A stretch of DNA of 64,000 bases from Macrostomum hystrix (Eukaryota > Platyhelminthes > Macrostomidae). The position numbers and the translations under genes are program-made. Location of the stretch: contig CATNEN010000001.1 in assembly GCA_950097015.1 (NCBI GenBank), positions 21,505,501 through 21,569,500 on the forward strand, written 5' to 3'. A model generated the notes under the pieces. The model saw only the letters and a program-made list of their open reading frames with translations, was not told the origin of the DNA and ran no database searches. Of the stretch, positions 10,711-22,634 are shown in pieces; the first letter of the stretch is position 1; every line of letters starts with the position of its first letter.

Positions 10711-10867
10711 TGTGCTCGAGTATTTCAGCGATGAGCACAGTTGCTGACTTTGCTCATGAATTTTTATTAATTATGTTTATTACGAGCACCGCGTAGAAAC
10801 TCGAAAAATATATACTTTCATAATTTAATCTTGCCAAAGCAAAATTCGACGAAGCAAAATAATTATT
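10711..10867 (+). other. 3' UTR / flank of the Tctex1 gene
   Basis: AT-rich tail after the TAG stop codon. No perfect AATAAA is seen before the 21-bp array starts. Confidence 0.4.
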
Positions 10868-13800
10868 AGCCCTGCTGACATCCCAACTGACCTCACACAC
10901 ATCCCTGCTGACCTCACACACATCCCTGCTGACCTCACACACATCCCTGCTGACCTCACACACATCCCTGCTGACCTCACACACATCCCTGCTGACCTCA
11001 CACACATCCCTGCTGACCTCACACACATCCCAACTGACCTCACACACATCCCAACTGACCTCACACACATCCCGTCTGACCTCACACACATCCCGTCTGA
11101 CCTCACACACATCCCAAATGACCTCACACACATCCCAACTGACCTCACACACATCCCAACTGACCTCACACACATCCCAACTGACCTGACACACATCCCA
11201 AATGACCTCACACACATCCCAACTGACCTCACACACATCCCAACTGACCTCAAACACATCCCGTCTGACCTCACACACATCCCAACTGACCTCACACACA
11301 TCCCAAATGACCTCACACACATCCCAACTGACCTCACACACATCCCAACTGACCTCACACACATCCCAACTGACCTCACAAACATCCCAACTGACCTCAC
11401 ACACATCCCAACTGACCTCACACACATCCGAACTGACCTCACACACATCCCTGCTGACCTCACACACATCCCTGCTGACCTCACACACATCCCTGCTGAC
11501 CTCACACACATCCCTGCTGACCTCACACACATCCCTGCTGACCTCACACACATCCCGTCTGACCTCACACACATCCCGTCTGACCTCACACACATCCCAA
11601 ATGACCTGACACACATCCCAACTGACCTCACACACATCCCAAATGACCTCACACACATCCCAACTGACCTCACACACATCCCAACTGACCTCACACACAT
11701 CCCAACTGACCTCACACACATCCCAACTGACCTCACACACATCCCAACTAACCTCACACACATCTTCAAATGACCTCACACACATCCCAACTGACCTCAC
11801 ACACATCTTCAAATGACCTCACACACATCCCAACTAACCTCACACACATCTTCAAATGACCTCACACACATCCCAAATGACCTTACACACATCCCAACTA
11901 ACCTCACACACATCTTCAAATGACCTCACACACATCCCAACTAACCTCACACACATCTTCAAATGACCTCACACACATCCCAAATGACCTCACACACATC
12001 CCTGCTGACCTCACACACATCCCAACTGACCTCACACACATCCCAACTGACCTCACACACATCCCAACTGACCTCACACACATCCCAAATGACCTCACAC
12101 ACATCCCAAATGACCTCACACACATCCCAACTGACCTCACACACATCCCAACTAACCTCACACACATCTTCAAATGACCTCACACACATCCCAAATGACC
12201 TCACACACATCCCTGCTGACCTCACACACATCCCAAATGACCTCACACACATCCCAACTGACCTCACACACATCCCAAATGACCTCACACACATCCCAAC
12301 TGACCTCACATACATCCCTGCTGACCTCACACACATCCCTGCTGACCTCACACACATCCCTGCTGACCTCACACACATCCCAACTGACCTCACACACATC
12401 CCAACTGACCTCACACACATCCCTGCTGACCTCACACACATCCCTGCTGACCTCACACACATCCCTGCTGACCTCACACACATCCCTGCTGACCTCACAC
12501 ACATCCCTGCTGACCTCACACACATCCCTGCTGACCTCACACACATCCCAAATGACCTCACACACATCCCAACTGACCTCACACACATCCCTGCTGACCT
12601 CACACACATCCCAAATGACCTCACACACATCCCAAATGACCTCACACACATCCCAAATGACCTCACACACATCCCAAATGACCTCACACACATCCCAAAT
12701 GACCTGACACACATCCCAACTGACCTCACACACATCCCAAATGACCTCACACACATCCCAACTGACCTCACACACATCCCAACTGACCTCACACACATCC
12801 CAACTGACCTCACACACATCCCAACTGACCTCACACACATCCCAACTAACCTCACACACATCTTCAAATGACCTCACACACATCCCAACTGACCTCACAC
12901 ACATCTTCAAATGACCTCACACACATCCCAACTAACCTCACACACATCTTCAAATGACCTCACACACATCCCAAATGACCTTACACACATCCCAACTAAC
13001 CTCACACACATCTTCAAATGACCTCACACACATCCCAACTAACCTCACACACATCTTCAAATGACCTCACACACATCCCAAATGACCTCACACACATCCC
13101 TGCTGACCTCACACACATCCCAAATGACCTCACACACATCCCAACTGACCTCACACACATCCCAACTGACCTCACACACATCCCAAATGACCTCACACAC
13201 ATCCCAAATGACCTCACACACATCCCAACTGACCTCACACACATCCCAACTAACCTCACACACATCTTCAAATGACCTCACACACATCCCAAATGACCTC
13301 ACACACATCCCTGCTGACCTCACACACATCCCAAATGACCTCACACACATCCCAACTGACCTCACACACATCCCAAATGACCTCACACACATCCCAACTG
13401 ACCTCACATACATCCCTGCTGACCTCACACACATCCCAACTGACCTCACACACATCCCAAATGACCTCACACACATCCCTGCTGACCTCACACACATCCC
13501 TGCTGACCTCACACACATCCCTGCTGACCTCACACACATCCCAACTGACCTCACACACATCCCAACTGACCTCACACACATCCCTGCTGACCTCACACAC
13601 ATCCCTGCTGACCTCACACACATCCCTGCTGACCTCACACACATCCCTGCTGACCTCACACACATCCCTGCTGACCTCACACACATCCCTGCTGACCTCA
13701 CACACATCCCAAATGACCTCACACACATCCCAACTGACCTCACACACATCCCTGCTGACCTCACACACATCCCAAATGACCTCACACACATCCCAAATGA

Positions 13801-13897
13801 CCTCACACACATCCCAAATGACCTCACACACATCCCAAATGACCTCACACACATCCCAAATGACCTCACACACATCCCAAATGACCTCACACACACC
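10868..13897. repeat. 21-bp satellite, 3 kb, with 1098-bp higher-order copies
   Basis: About 140 units of ACCTCACACACATCCC followed by a variable pentamer (AACTG, TGCTG, AAATG or GTCTG), plus a 22-bp variant with ATCTTCAAATG. Rare marker changes recur exactly 1098 bp apart: CCTGACACAC at 11605 and 12703, CCTTACACAC at 11881 and 12979, and CTCACATACATCC at about 12306 and 13404. A block of about 1.1 kb is therefore tandemly duplicated. Period 21 keeps several frames open on both strands; I do not regard these as genes. On the minus strand each unit reads TGTGTGAGGTCA. Confidence 0.96.
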
Positions 13898-14361
13898 CTC
13901 ACACATATGCCAAAAAATAATGTGATTACTTGCTGAATGTGAAACTCGAAAGCAGTTATCTGTGTAAGATTAAAACTATTGAAATTAACAAATATTTATT
14001 TATATTTCGTTTTCACTAATATTCTTGATTAGTTAGCTACGATCGCAGTAACGGTTTTTGCAAGTGAAAAATGCAATAAAATTATAAGTGCTGCGTTTCA
14101 AATTACAGGCGTAGAGTAAGTAAACAGACTTGAAAATGACAAGATCACGAGTGAATCTAGTTTCTCAGTCGCTCAAAAAAACCGGAAATTTATTATAATA
14201 TTAGTTAGTAACGCTCCACCACTAGGAAATGACCTAAATGTAATTTACTATTCTTTTTTGCCTTGTTGCCGACATGCAAAGGAAACATCACCAATGATAG
14301 ACAAACTGCACTGCAGATGCCCAGCTACCAATGGTCCACAATGTCTAGGGATGAAGGTGGA
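13898..14361. other. Intergenic AT-rich sequence
   Basis: Single-copy DNA between the 21-bp and 16-bp arrays, downstream of both the Tctex1 gene and CAPS2. No coding exon or RNA gene recognised. Confidence 0.4.
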
Positions 14362-15135
14362 AGGTTCAGGTGTGAAATGGGTCAGGTGTGAAATGGGTCA
14401 GTTGTGAAATGGGTCAGGTGTGAAGTGGGTCAGGTGTGAACTGGGTCAGGTGTGAAATGGGTCAGGTGTGAAGTGGGTCAGGTGTGAACTGGGTCAGGTG
14501 TGAAATGGGTCAGGTGTGAAGTGGGTCAGGTGTGAAATGGGTCAGGTGTGAAATTGGTCAGGTGTGAAATTGGTCAGTTGTGAAATGGGTCAGGTGTGAA
14601 GTGGGTCAGGTGTGAACTGGGTCAGGTGTGAAATGGGTCAGGTGTGAAGTGGGTCAGGTGTGAACTGGGTCAGGTGTGAAATGGGTCAGGTGTGAAGTGG
14701 ATCAGGTGTGAAATGGGTCAGGTGTGAAATGGGTCAGGTGTGAAATGGGTCAGGTGTGAACTTGGTCAGGTGTGAAATTGGTCAGGTGTGAAATGGGTCA
14801 GGTGTGAAATGGGTCAGGTGTGAAATAGGTCAGGTGTGAAGTGGGTCAGGTGTGAAATGGGTCAGGTGTGAAATGGGTCAGGTGTGAAATGGGTCAGGTG
14901 TGAAATGGGTCAGGTGTGAACTGGGTCAGGTGTGAAATGGGTCAGGTGTGAAATGGATCAGGTGTGAACTGGGTCAGGTGTGAAATGGGTCAGGTGTGAA
15001 ATGGCTCAGGTGTGAAATTGGTCAGGTGTGAAATGGTTCAGGTGTGAAATGGGTCAGGTGTGAAATTGGTCAGGTGTGAAATGGCTCAGGTGTGAAATTG
15101 GTCAGGTGTGAAACGGCTCAGGTGGGAAATGAGTC
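14362..15135. repeat. 16-bp minisatellite carrying a T-box half-site
   Basis: About 47 units of GGGTCAGGTGTGAAAT, varying mainly at the last four bases (AAAT, AAGT, AACT). The nonamer AGGTGTGAA is preserved in almost every unit and is the classical T-box half-site. The array lies beyond the 3' end of CAPS2. Confidence 0.95.
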
Positions 15136-15471
15136 AGTAGGAAGTGAATCAATTGCAATGACATTTTACATAATGAGCCATCGCTACCACTTACAGGATG
15201 TGAAATTAGTGACTCTATAAATGACTTTTATCGATTAACCAAAAGAAGGAAGTACATCAAGCAGGGAGAATAACTAAGGTACTAAAATACCTTCTGTAAG
15301 AACATGTTTTTATTAACTAAACAAAGTCCTTGATCATAAAATCACAAATTTCATGAAATGAGAATTCAAGTACAAACTACTCGTATTATACACCTAAAAA
15401 TTCGTTATTAAAATTGAGTCACGCAAAAAAGCAATTTACCGATTTCTGAAACAGTAAAACAAATATGTCTG
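15136..15471 (-). other. 3' UTR / flank of CAPS2
   Basis: AT-rich sequence after the CAPS2 stop codon. AATAAA is present on the minus strand at 15309-15314, about 160 bp past the stop, and is the likely poly(A) signal. Confidence 0.5.
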
Positions 15472-18400
15472 TCAGACATTCCAACAGTTGCGAACAATTT
15501 CAGCCAGGGTGATGTCATCATCCAGTTGAATGCCCAGGCCTTCGTAGTAGACAATGAACTCGATGGCTGAGATAGTCTCTTTGCGTTGAATAAAATTTGA
15601 GAAGCTGTCTAGAAAAGTTTTTAGCACGCTGGATTGAGAAGTTTCACCTGCAAATACGTGAAAAAACCTTTTATATATATGTAATGTGCGTAAAACACTA
15701 CTTAATTAGTAGCTGTCAGTAGCAATCAAAGACAAATTATCGACTCATTTCCGGAAAATGAAAAAAATAACGATTAAATTTAAGACTCATTAATTTCGCT
15801 TGCAAATTCATGCCGGCAACTCACCTTGAAGTACAGACGGGTGACTTGTTGCCCGATAGAAACGACCTATCTCAGAGAATGAGACAGCACCTGACTTTGC
15901 CGTGTCCATTTTTAGGAAGGCCTGAAAATTGATTCGGAAAATTGTTTTGTCATTTTCTGGACTCCGATCAATATAGATGAATAAGAAATCTGAGAATGAC
16001 CAATCTGTGAATGAGCAATCTGTGAATGAGCAATCTATGAATGAGTAATCTGTGAATGAGAAATCTGTGAATGAGAAATCTGAGAATGAGAAATCTGTGA
16101 ATGAGCAATCTGTGAATGAGAAATCTGTGAATGAGAAATCTGAGAATGAGAAATCTGTGAATGAGAAATCTGAAAATGAGACGACTGTGAATGAGAAATC
16201 TGTGAATGAGAAATCTGAGAATGAGAAATCTGTGAATGAGAAATCTGAGAATGAGACGACTGTGAATGAGAAATCTGAGAATGAGACGACTGTGAATTAG
16301 AAATCTGTGAATGAGAAATCTGTGAATGAGAAATCTGAGAATGAGACGACTGTGAATTAGAAATCTGTGAATGAGAAATCTGTGAATGAGAAATGTGAGA
16401 ATGAGACGACTGTGAATGAGAAATCTGAGAATGAGACGACTGCGAATTAGACATCTGTGAATGAGAAATCTGTGAATGAGAAATCTGAGAATGAGACGAC
16501 TGTGAATGAGAAATCTGAGAATGAGACGACTGTGAATGAGAAATCTGAGAATGACCAATCTGTGAATGAGCAATCTGTGAATGAGCAATCTATGAATGAG
16601 TAATCTGTGAATGAGCAATCTGTGAATGAGAAATCTGAGAGTGAGAAATCTGAGAATGAGACGACTGTGAATGAGAAATCTGTGAATGAGAAATCTGAGA
16701 ATGAGACGACTGTGAATGAGAAATCTGTGAATGAGATGACTGTGAATGAGATGACTGTGAATGAGAAATCTGAGAATGGGACGACTGTGAATGGGAAATC
16801 TGTGAATGAGATGACTGTGAATGAGAAATCTGTGAATGAGATGACTGTGAATGAGAAATCTGTGAATGAGAAATCTGTGAATGAGAAATCTGTGAATGAG
16901 AAATCTGTGAATGAGAAATCTGTGAATGAGAAATCTGTGAATGAGACGACTGTGAATGAGAAATCTGTGAATGAGAAATCTGTGAATGAGAAATCTGAGA
17001 ATGGGACGACTGTGAATGGGAAATCTGAGAATGGGACGACTGTGAATGGGAAATCTGAGAATGGGACGACTGTGAATGGGAAATCTGTGAATGAGACGAC
17101 TGTGAATGAGATGACTGTGAATGGGAAATCTGTGAATGAGAAATCTGAGAATGAGACGACTGTGAATGAGAAATCTGTGAATGAGACGACTGTGAATGAG
17201 AAATCTGTGAATGAGAAATCTGAGAATGAGATGACTGAATGAGAAATCTGTGAATGAGATGACTGTGAATGAGAAATCTTTTAACGAGACAACCGTGAAT
17301 GTCTCTGGTCACCTTGATGACCAGTCGCTTGACAGTTTCATCCATCTCGCCGAACAGGGCGCACAGGTAGGCATAGTAATCAGCGAATGACGTCATCTCT
17401 GGATCGCAGGCGTCCCAAACGCGGTCCAGCTGCTCATCCGTGAGGCCCTGCAGTCGGAACTTCTTCAAGGCGAGTTCGAGCTCGTGCCTCGGCAGCTGGT
17501 CCCGGCCCTCCTCGTCCATCCGGCGACAATGCGAGAACAATCCGGTCAGGGTGGCCACGGCCCGGCGTCGAACCAGCGACCTCGCGTGCTTCTGCACCTG
17601 TTCCAACTGGACAACCTGGTCGAGCTCGTCCGAGTCGGTGGGCACGTGCAGCCGTGCGTACTGGCTGGCTGTCAGGTCCTTGCCGGACATGTAGAGAGAT
17701 TCTCTGCGAGGAAAACTAAATTTAGTGACTTTTCGCTAAGCGTCTACTGTGAGTAGACAAACCGTGGAGGTACTCTATAATTTAGAAAGTAAAGAAATAT
17801 ATACCACTTACAAAATTATGTTCTTTAGATGTCAATAAAAATAATTTTGTTTTGATTTGGCAATTATTAGAACAAACCGATCGTAAAACCTTTACCATGA
17901 CAAAAAATAAAAAACCTTTTCATAGAAAAATAATAGGATTCGTACTTCTCCATTTCCCAGCCTTGTAGAAGACCGTATTTCTCCCTTTAAAAGGTGGAAT
18001 TTAACCAAAATAGTTTGGAAAGGATTTTATCACTATTTATACTTTCTTCACAAGTGACACCTAAATTTTTGGGCTAAATTTACTGAAAGTTATTGCATGT
18101 AAGGGCTGTGCACGGCTTTTAGTCCGTGGACGCAGGACTCGAACTCCTGACCTCTCGGCCTGGCTCAAACTCATGCAAAACAGAACTCACATCAGTTTCT
18201 TCCTGTTGGCATCGTCCACCTCCGAGACCCGGAGCCGCAGCACCGGACTGGCTCGCGTTGTCTTTGGCAGGCCCGGCTGGTCGTCCGTGGACACGTAGAG
18301 CGTGTTGCCTGCCCACAGGTCGAACACCGTGTATGGCTGGCCCCGTTTGCGGCCCCAGACGGCCCGGTAGTGACCTCGCTTCACAAACGGCAGGGCCTTG

Positions 18401-21400
18401 GACCTGTTGATTCATGGCTCACGTGACTTTAACACCGCAATTTCATGTCGGCACAGTGTACATCAGGCAGTGTACATGTGACCTTGACTTTTTAGTTATA
18501 ATCTTCAGACAGAGTACGTTTGACCTTGAATTTCTAATCGTCAGTGCAAGGGCTGTGTACATGTGACCTTGACTTGCTATTTATCATCTTCAGGCAGTGT
18601 ACACTTGACCTTGACTTTCTAATCGTCAGGCAGTGCACATGTGACCCTGACTTTCTAATCGTCAAGCAGTGCACATGTGACCTTGACTTTCTAATCGTCA
18701 AGCAGTGCACATGTGACCTTGACTTTCTAATCGTCAGGCAGTGCACATGTGACCTTGACTTTCTAATCGTCAAGCAGTGCACATGTGACCTTGACTTTCT
18801 AATCGTCAAGCAGTGCACATGTGACCTTGACTTTCTAATCGTCAAGCAGTGCACATGTGACCTTGACTTTCTAATCGTCAAGCAGTGCACATGTGACCTT
18901 GACTTTCTAATCGTCAGGCAGTGCATATGTGACCTTGACTTTCTAATCGTCAGGCAGTGCACATGTGACCTTGACTTTCTAATCGTAAAATGCACGACAA
19001 TCCCCAAGCCGTGGCGGCGCCAGAAATTAATTAAGCAGTTAACTTACGTCTTGCCGAACGTTCTGAACTCGTAAACGGTGAAAGTGCTGTCCAGAGCGAA
19101 AAAGAAGCCCGTCAGCTCGCGAATCGAATCCTGATTGGCACTGGCGCTCACAATTCGGACTGTGAATCGAACCCGATCGCTGAGCAGCTGCTCAGTGGCT
19201 GAGTTGGCTGTGCGAATCTTTGAATGATGCAGATGCCGGATGCTGCCGCGCGGCATTCCGGGCACGTGCTGCAGGGCCTGGCTGACTGACACCTCCGAGC
19301 GGCTGCTCTCCTGCTCCGGATCGCACATAGGAGCCCGGGACAGCTGGTCCACCATCACCGCGTCCAGGATCGACTCGCGACGACGCGCTTCCAGCTCTTC
19401 CTCCTGAGCGAGCGAGTTGCGAGGTTTCAGGGAGATTGAGGAGGTTTCAGGGCGACTGAGGGGGTTTCAGGATGACTAGGGAGTTTCAGGGTGACTGAGG
19501 AGGTTTCAGGGTGACTGAGGAGGTTTCAGGGTGACTGAGGAGGTTTCAGGATGGCTGAGGAGGTTTCAGGGCAACTGATGAGGTTTCAGGGTGACTGAGG
19601 AGGTTTCAGGATGACTGAGGAGGTTTCAGGGTGACTGATGAGGTTTCAGGATGACTGAGGAGGTTTCAGGGTGACTGATGAGGTTTCAGGATGACTGAGG
19701 AGGTTTCAGGGTGACTGATGAGGTTTCAGGATGACTGAGGAGGTTTCAGGGTGACTGATGAGGTTTCAGGATGACTGAGGAGGTTTCAGGGCAACTGATG
19801 AGGTTTCAGGGTGACTGAGGAGGTTTCAGGATGACTGATGAGGTTTCAGGGTGACTGAGGAGGTTTCAGGGTGACTGAGGAGGTTTCAGGGTGACTGAGG
19901 AAGTTTCAGGGTGACTGGGAGGTTTCAGGGTGACTGAGGAGGTTTCAGGGTGACTGAGGAGGTTTCAGGGTGACTGAGGAAGTTTCAGGGTGACTGAGGA
20001 GGTTTCAGGGTGACTGAGGAGGTTTCAGGGTGACTGAGGAAGTTTCAGGGTGACTGAGGAAGTTTCAGGGTGACTGAGGAGGTTTCAGGGTGACTGAGGA
20101 AGTTTCAGGGTGACTGGGAGGTTTCAGGGCAACTGATGAGGTTTCAGGGTGACTGAGGAAGTCTCATAATGAGTTGTGTGCTTCATGGATTACTGAATGG
20201 CATCACCAGGATAGCGTATATATTTTAATCAACTCTTTCATCGCTTCAAGTCAAACCCAAGTGGAGATCCGTAAGAAGTTTCATTAAAAAGTTTCACCTT
20301 GTTAATGCGGCGCAGCACTTCGCTTTTGCTCTTGTCCTGCCGAGACGCCCAAAGCCGTTCGAAAATCTCCACTTTCCTGGACGCCTCGTTCATGGCCTCC
20401 TCGGAGGCTGGCGGACGATTCGACAGGCTCAGCGAGCGGAATGAGCTCACGGAGCTGGCCGACTGAGGATTGCACAAAAGCATGGTGGAGACGTGTGACT
20501 GTGGCTGCGTTCAGTCCATGGACTGGGGAGGCCGCCATACCTCTAGCAATAATTTCTAGCCGGCTAGAAGTAATGCTGACACCCAATTTACAAATGAGCT
20601 AACTGAAGCACCGAGTATCAAGAATTCATTCACCACCGCTACATAGGGGATGAGTGGCAGAGTGGTCTAACGCGTTTGCCTCTAGCACCAAGGTCCCTGA
20701 GCTCGATTCCGCAGCGAGGCCGCATTTATTTTGGCCGCAGCCGCGGAGAGAAGGCTTTGGGGGGCTTGTCGTGCAATTTACGCCCCCTGATTCAATTCAC
20801 ACCTCCAAGGCACTATGAAGTGTACATTGCCTGACGGTGAGAAAGTCAGGGCAGATGTACACACCTGTATTCGTGTGTGCTCAGGAGTGAGCGGAATGGG
20901 CGGGTTCTAGTGTCACCAAATGATGTGCCATTGCCTGCAGCCCTGCTGCAATTATCATCATTACTCCACATTGACTGCTACTTTATACTGGTTAATATCC
21001 CCTCAAATTGAGCTTCAGACGAGCTCACATCATCGAATGAGGGCGAATGTCTCGACGATGTCTGGCTGGTCCTGGTCGATGTCGAGTAGCTGGAAACGCC
21101 GGAACGGCCGGAGGCCAAGGAAGCTGTGTCATCGTCATCGTACGGACCCTGCGAAATTTTGAGAGAACTGCTCGATTCCGTGCCAAAGAATGAATTGCCA
21201 ACCCAAACACACAACACGCACAGTGAGTCCTGCAAATCATACGTATAGCTTAACACTAGCAGTTTGAGATAGATCAAAATCGTTAGGACTGTACCCTGAA
21301 ACTATTTTTTTCGTATCGATCTGTGCTCCGAGGAGGCACATAAACTCACTATGACTTCTATTCATGCCAACAATGAGCTAGTGTGTAGTCTGCGTCACCA

Positions 21401-22278
21401 GCAAATGATTGTGCACACAAACTGCTCTCAGTGTTCCAACCGCTGAGCACCGATATGACTCAGCCGAACTCTTGCCTGAAGTTGAGACTAGCTGCTCCAG
21501 TTGAGCTTAAAGAATCGGGACTGTTTTAAGCTTCCGCTTTTCTTAGTTTCTTGACCCGTCATAGCAGGGGTCGGCAACCCTTATGTACTTCGCTGATGAG
21601 ACCTGGGAGAGATGAGACAGGAGAGAGATGAGACACGGGAGAGATGAGACACGGGAGAGATGAGACACGGGAGAGATGAGACACGGGAGAGATGAGACAC
21701 GGGAGAGATGAGACACGGGAGAGATGAGACACAGTAGAGATGAGACACGGGAGAGATGAGACACAGTAGAGATGAGACATAGTAGAGATGAGACACGGGA
21801 GAGATGAGACACGGGAGAGATGAGACACGGGAGAGATGAGACACGGGAGAGATGAGACACGGGAGAGATGAGACTAGGGATAGATGAGACACGGAGAAAT
21901 GAGACAATGAAGAATAGGTGCTTGAAGGTTTAAGAGGCTGGGTTGAGGAATTTTGCTGGCAGTATCTGGCTTGCGGGTCGATGGTTGCACCTCTTTGCAC
22001 TACGAGTGAAAGATCTAGAAAACATTGTTCATAGAAAAATTGATTAAAAAATAATGAGACACCGCAGATAAAAAATCAATCATGTTTTAATTGAAAACAT
22101 TGCAAGTTGTTTTTCTTTAACACACATTGTGAAAACTATAAAATTTACAGACATTTACTACGTGAATACACTTACGACTTTAATACCGCGATTAACTCCG
22201 CTACCCACCACACGCTGCTGATGTTGACGATGCTGCTGTTGTTGCTGCTGTTGCTGTTGTTGCTGCTGTTGGTACTGA

Positions 22279-22319
<41 letters not shown>

Positions 22320-22634
22320 GTGGTGTCGCACCTCGAGCTGCGGCACACCCCTGGGTGCCGGAGTTCGACCGTCACCGAATTCGTTGCTGCGGACTGACAG
22401 GACATCGGCTTCACTTCCGGAGCCCCAGCTGATTGAGCTGGCTGCACTGTCTGACGTTGTCTGCTGCTGCTGCTGATAGCCCGCCTGAGTGCGTCGATTT
22501 CGACCAACAACGCTGCTGTTGTCCTGACTGCCAATCGGCAACGGCGGCACACCTTTCGGTCGAGTGCTGGGCCGAGAATGCTCATCCGGCTGCGGCGGGG
22601 GTGGCTCAAACACCCGCTCCTCTCCCTGGATCAT
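15472..22634 (-). CDS. CAPS2: Calcyphosin-2 homologue (8 exons)
   Basis: Exons (minus): 22176-22634, 21029-21148, 20298-20462, 19048-19403, 18191-18403, 17313-17703, 15825-15921 and 15472-15647. Every junction is GT/AG and the phases close exactly, giving 658 aa. The N-terminal exon is Pro-rich with polyglutamine. The middle domain has FFFALDSTFTVYEFRTFGKT joined to ALPFVKRGHYRAVWGRKRG, matching the calcyphosin-2 pattern of a hydrophobic strand, YEYRQFGK and ALPF. The last three exons are the EF-hand block: VATLTGLFSHCRRMD, VIK/AFLKMDTAKSG and IVYYEGLGIQLDDD, the last nearly identical to vertebrate CAPS2 YYEGLSIG. The EF-hand loops look degenerate (DEEGRDQLPRHE; DTAKSGAVSFSE keeps D1, G6 and E12 only), so calcium binding may be weak. 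Start uncertain: ATG at 22634, or an upstream exon via the CCAG at 22629-22626. Four of the seven introns carry different tandem arrays, and another holds a SINE. Confidence 0.85.
15985..17290. repeat. 15-bp minisatellite filling CAPS2 intron 6
   Basis: About 87 units of the 15-mer AATCTGTGAATGAGA with GAGAATGAGACGACT alternatives, a two-state mosaic. It begins about 60 bp from the acceptor of exon 15825-15921 and reaches to about 20 bp from the donor at 17312. Divisibility by three produces open frames in several directions, one of which runs straight on from the real exon 17313-17703. Confidence 0.95.
18450..18990. repeat. 36-bp minisatellite in CAPS2 intron 4 with nuclear-receptor-type sites
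   Basis: Units of 36 bp with GCACATGTGACCTTGACTTT and CTAATCGTCAAGCA. The left end (18450-18640) is decayed and the rest is near-perfect. Each intact unit contains TGACCTTGA, the reverse complement of TCAAGGTCA, which is the canonical FTZ-F1/SF-1/ERR monomer site. It appears about a dozen times. Confidence 0.93.
19425..20170. repeat. 20-bp minisatellite in CAPS2 intron 3
   Basis: About 37 units of GAGGAGGTTTCAGGGTGACT, with GATGAGG and GGATGACT variants alternating at 19620-19830. It starts about 20 bp after the exon 19048-19403 boundary, on the acceptor side. Confidence 0.95.
20646..20925 (+). mobile_element. tRNA-derived SINE family A, copy in CAPS2 intron 2
   Basis: The head resembles a class II tRNA: GAGTGGCAGAGTGG (A-box-like), TAACGCGTTTGCCTCT and a box-B-like GAGCTCGATTCC. 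The body contains CTGACGGTGAGAAAGTCAGG and GCAGATGTACACACCTGT, and the end reads CCAAATGATGTGCCATTG. The same architecture is present at about 27.68 and 47.46 kb. It is in antisense orientation to CAPS2. Confidence 0.85.
21595..21905. repeat. 16-bp minisatellite in CAPS2 intron 1
   Basis: About 18 units of GAGATGAGACACGGGA with minor variants (ACAGTAGA, ACATAGTAGA). The reverse complement of this unit recurs on the plus strand near 51.55-51.60 kb in a STIM intron. Confidence 0.94.

Noticed and set aside
10754-13936. Multiple 200-350-codon open frames on both strands in the 21-bp satellite
   Set aside because: Seven-residue periodic peptides (for example SHTSQLT) dictated by a 21-bp unit, and open on both strands at once. 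No splice or homology support.
20646-20715. A functional tRNA gene
   Set aside because: The A and B boxes are tRNA-like but acceptor-stem pairing is poor, and the sequence continues into a conserved 200-bp body shared by several copies, so it is a SINE head.
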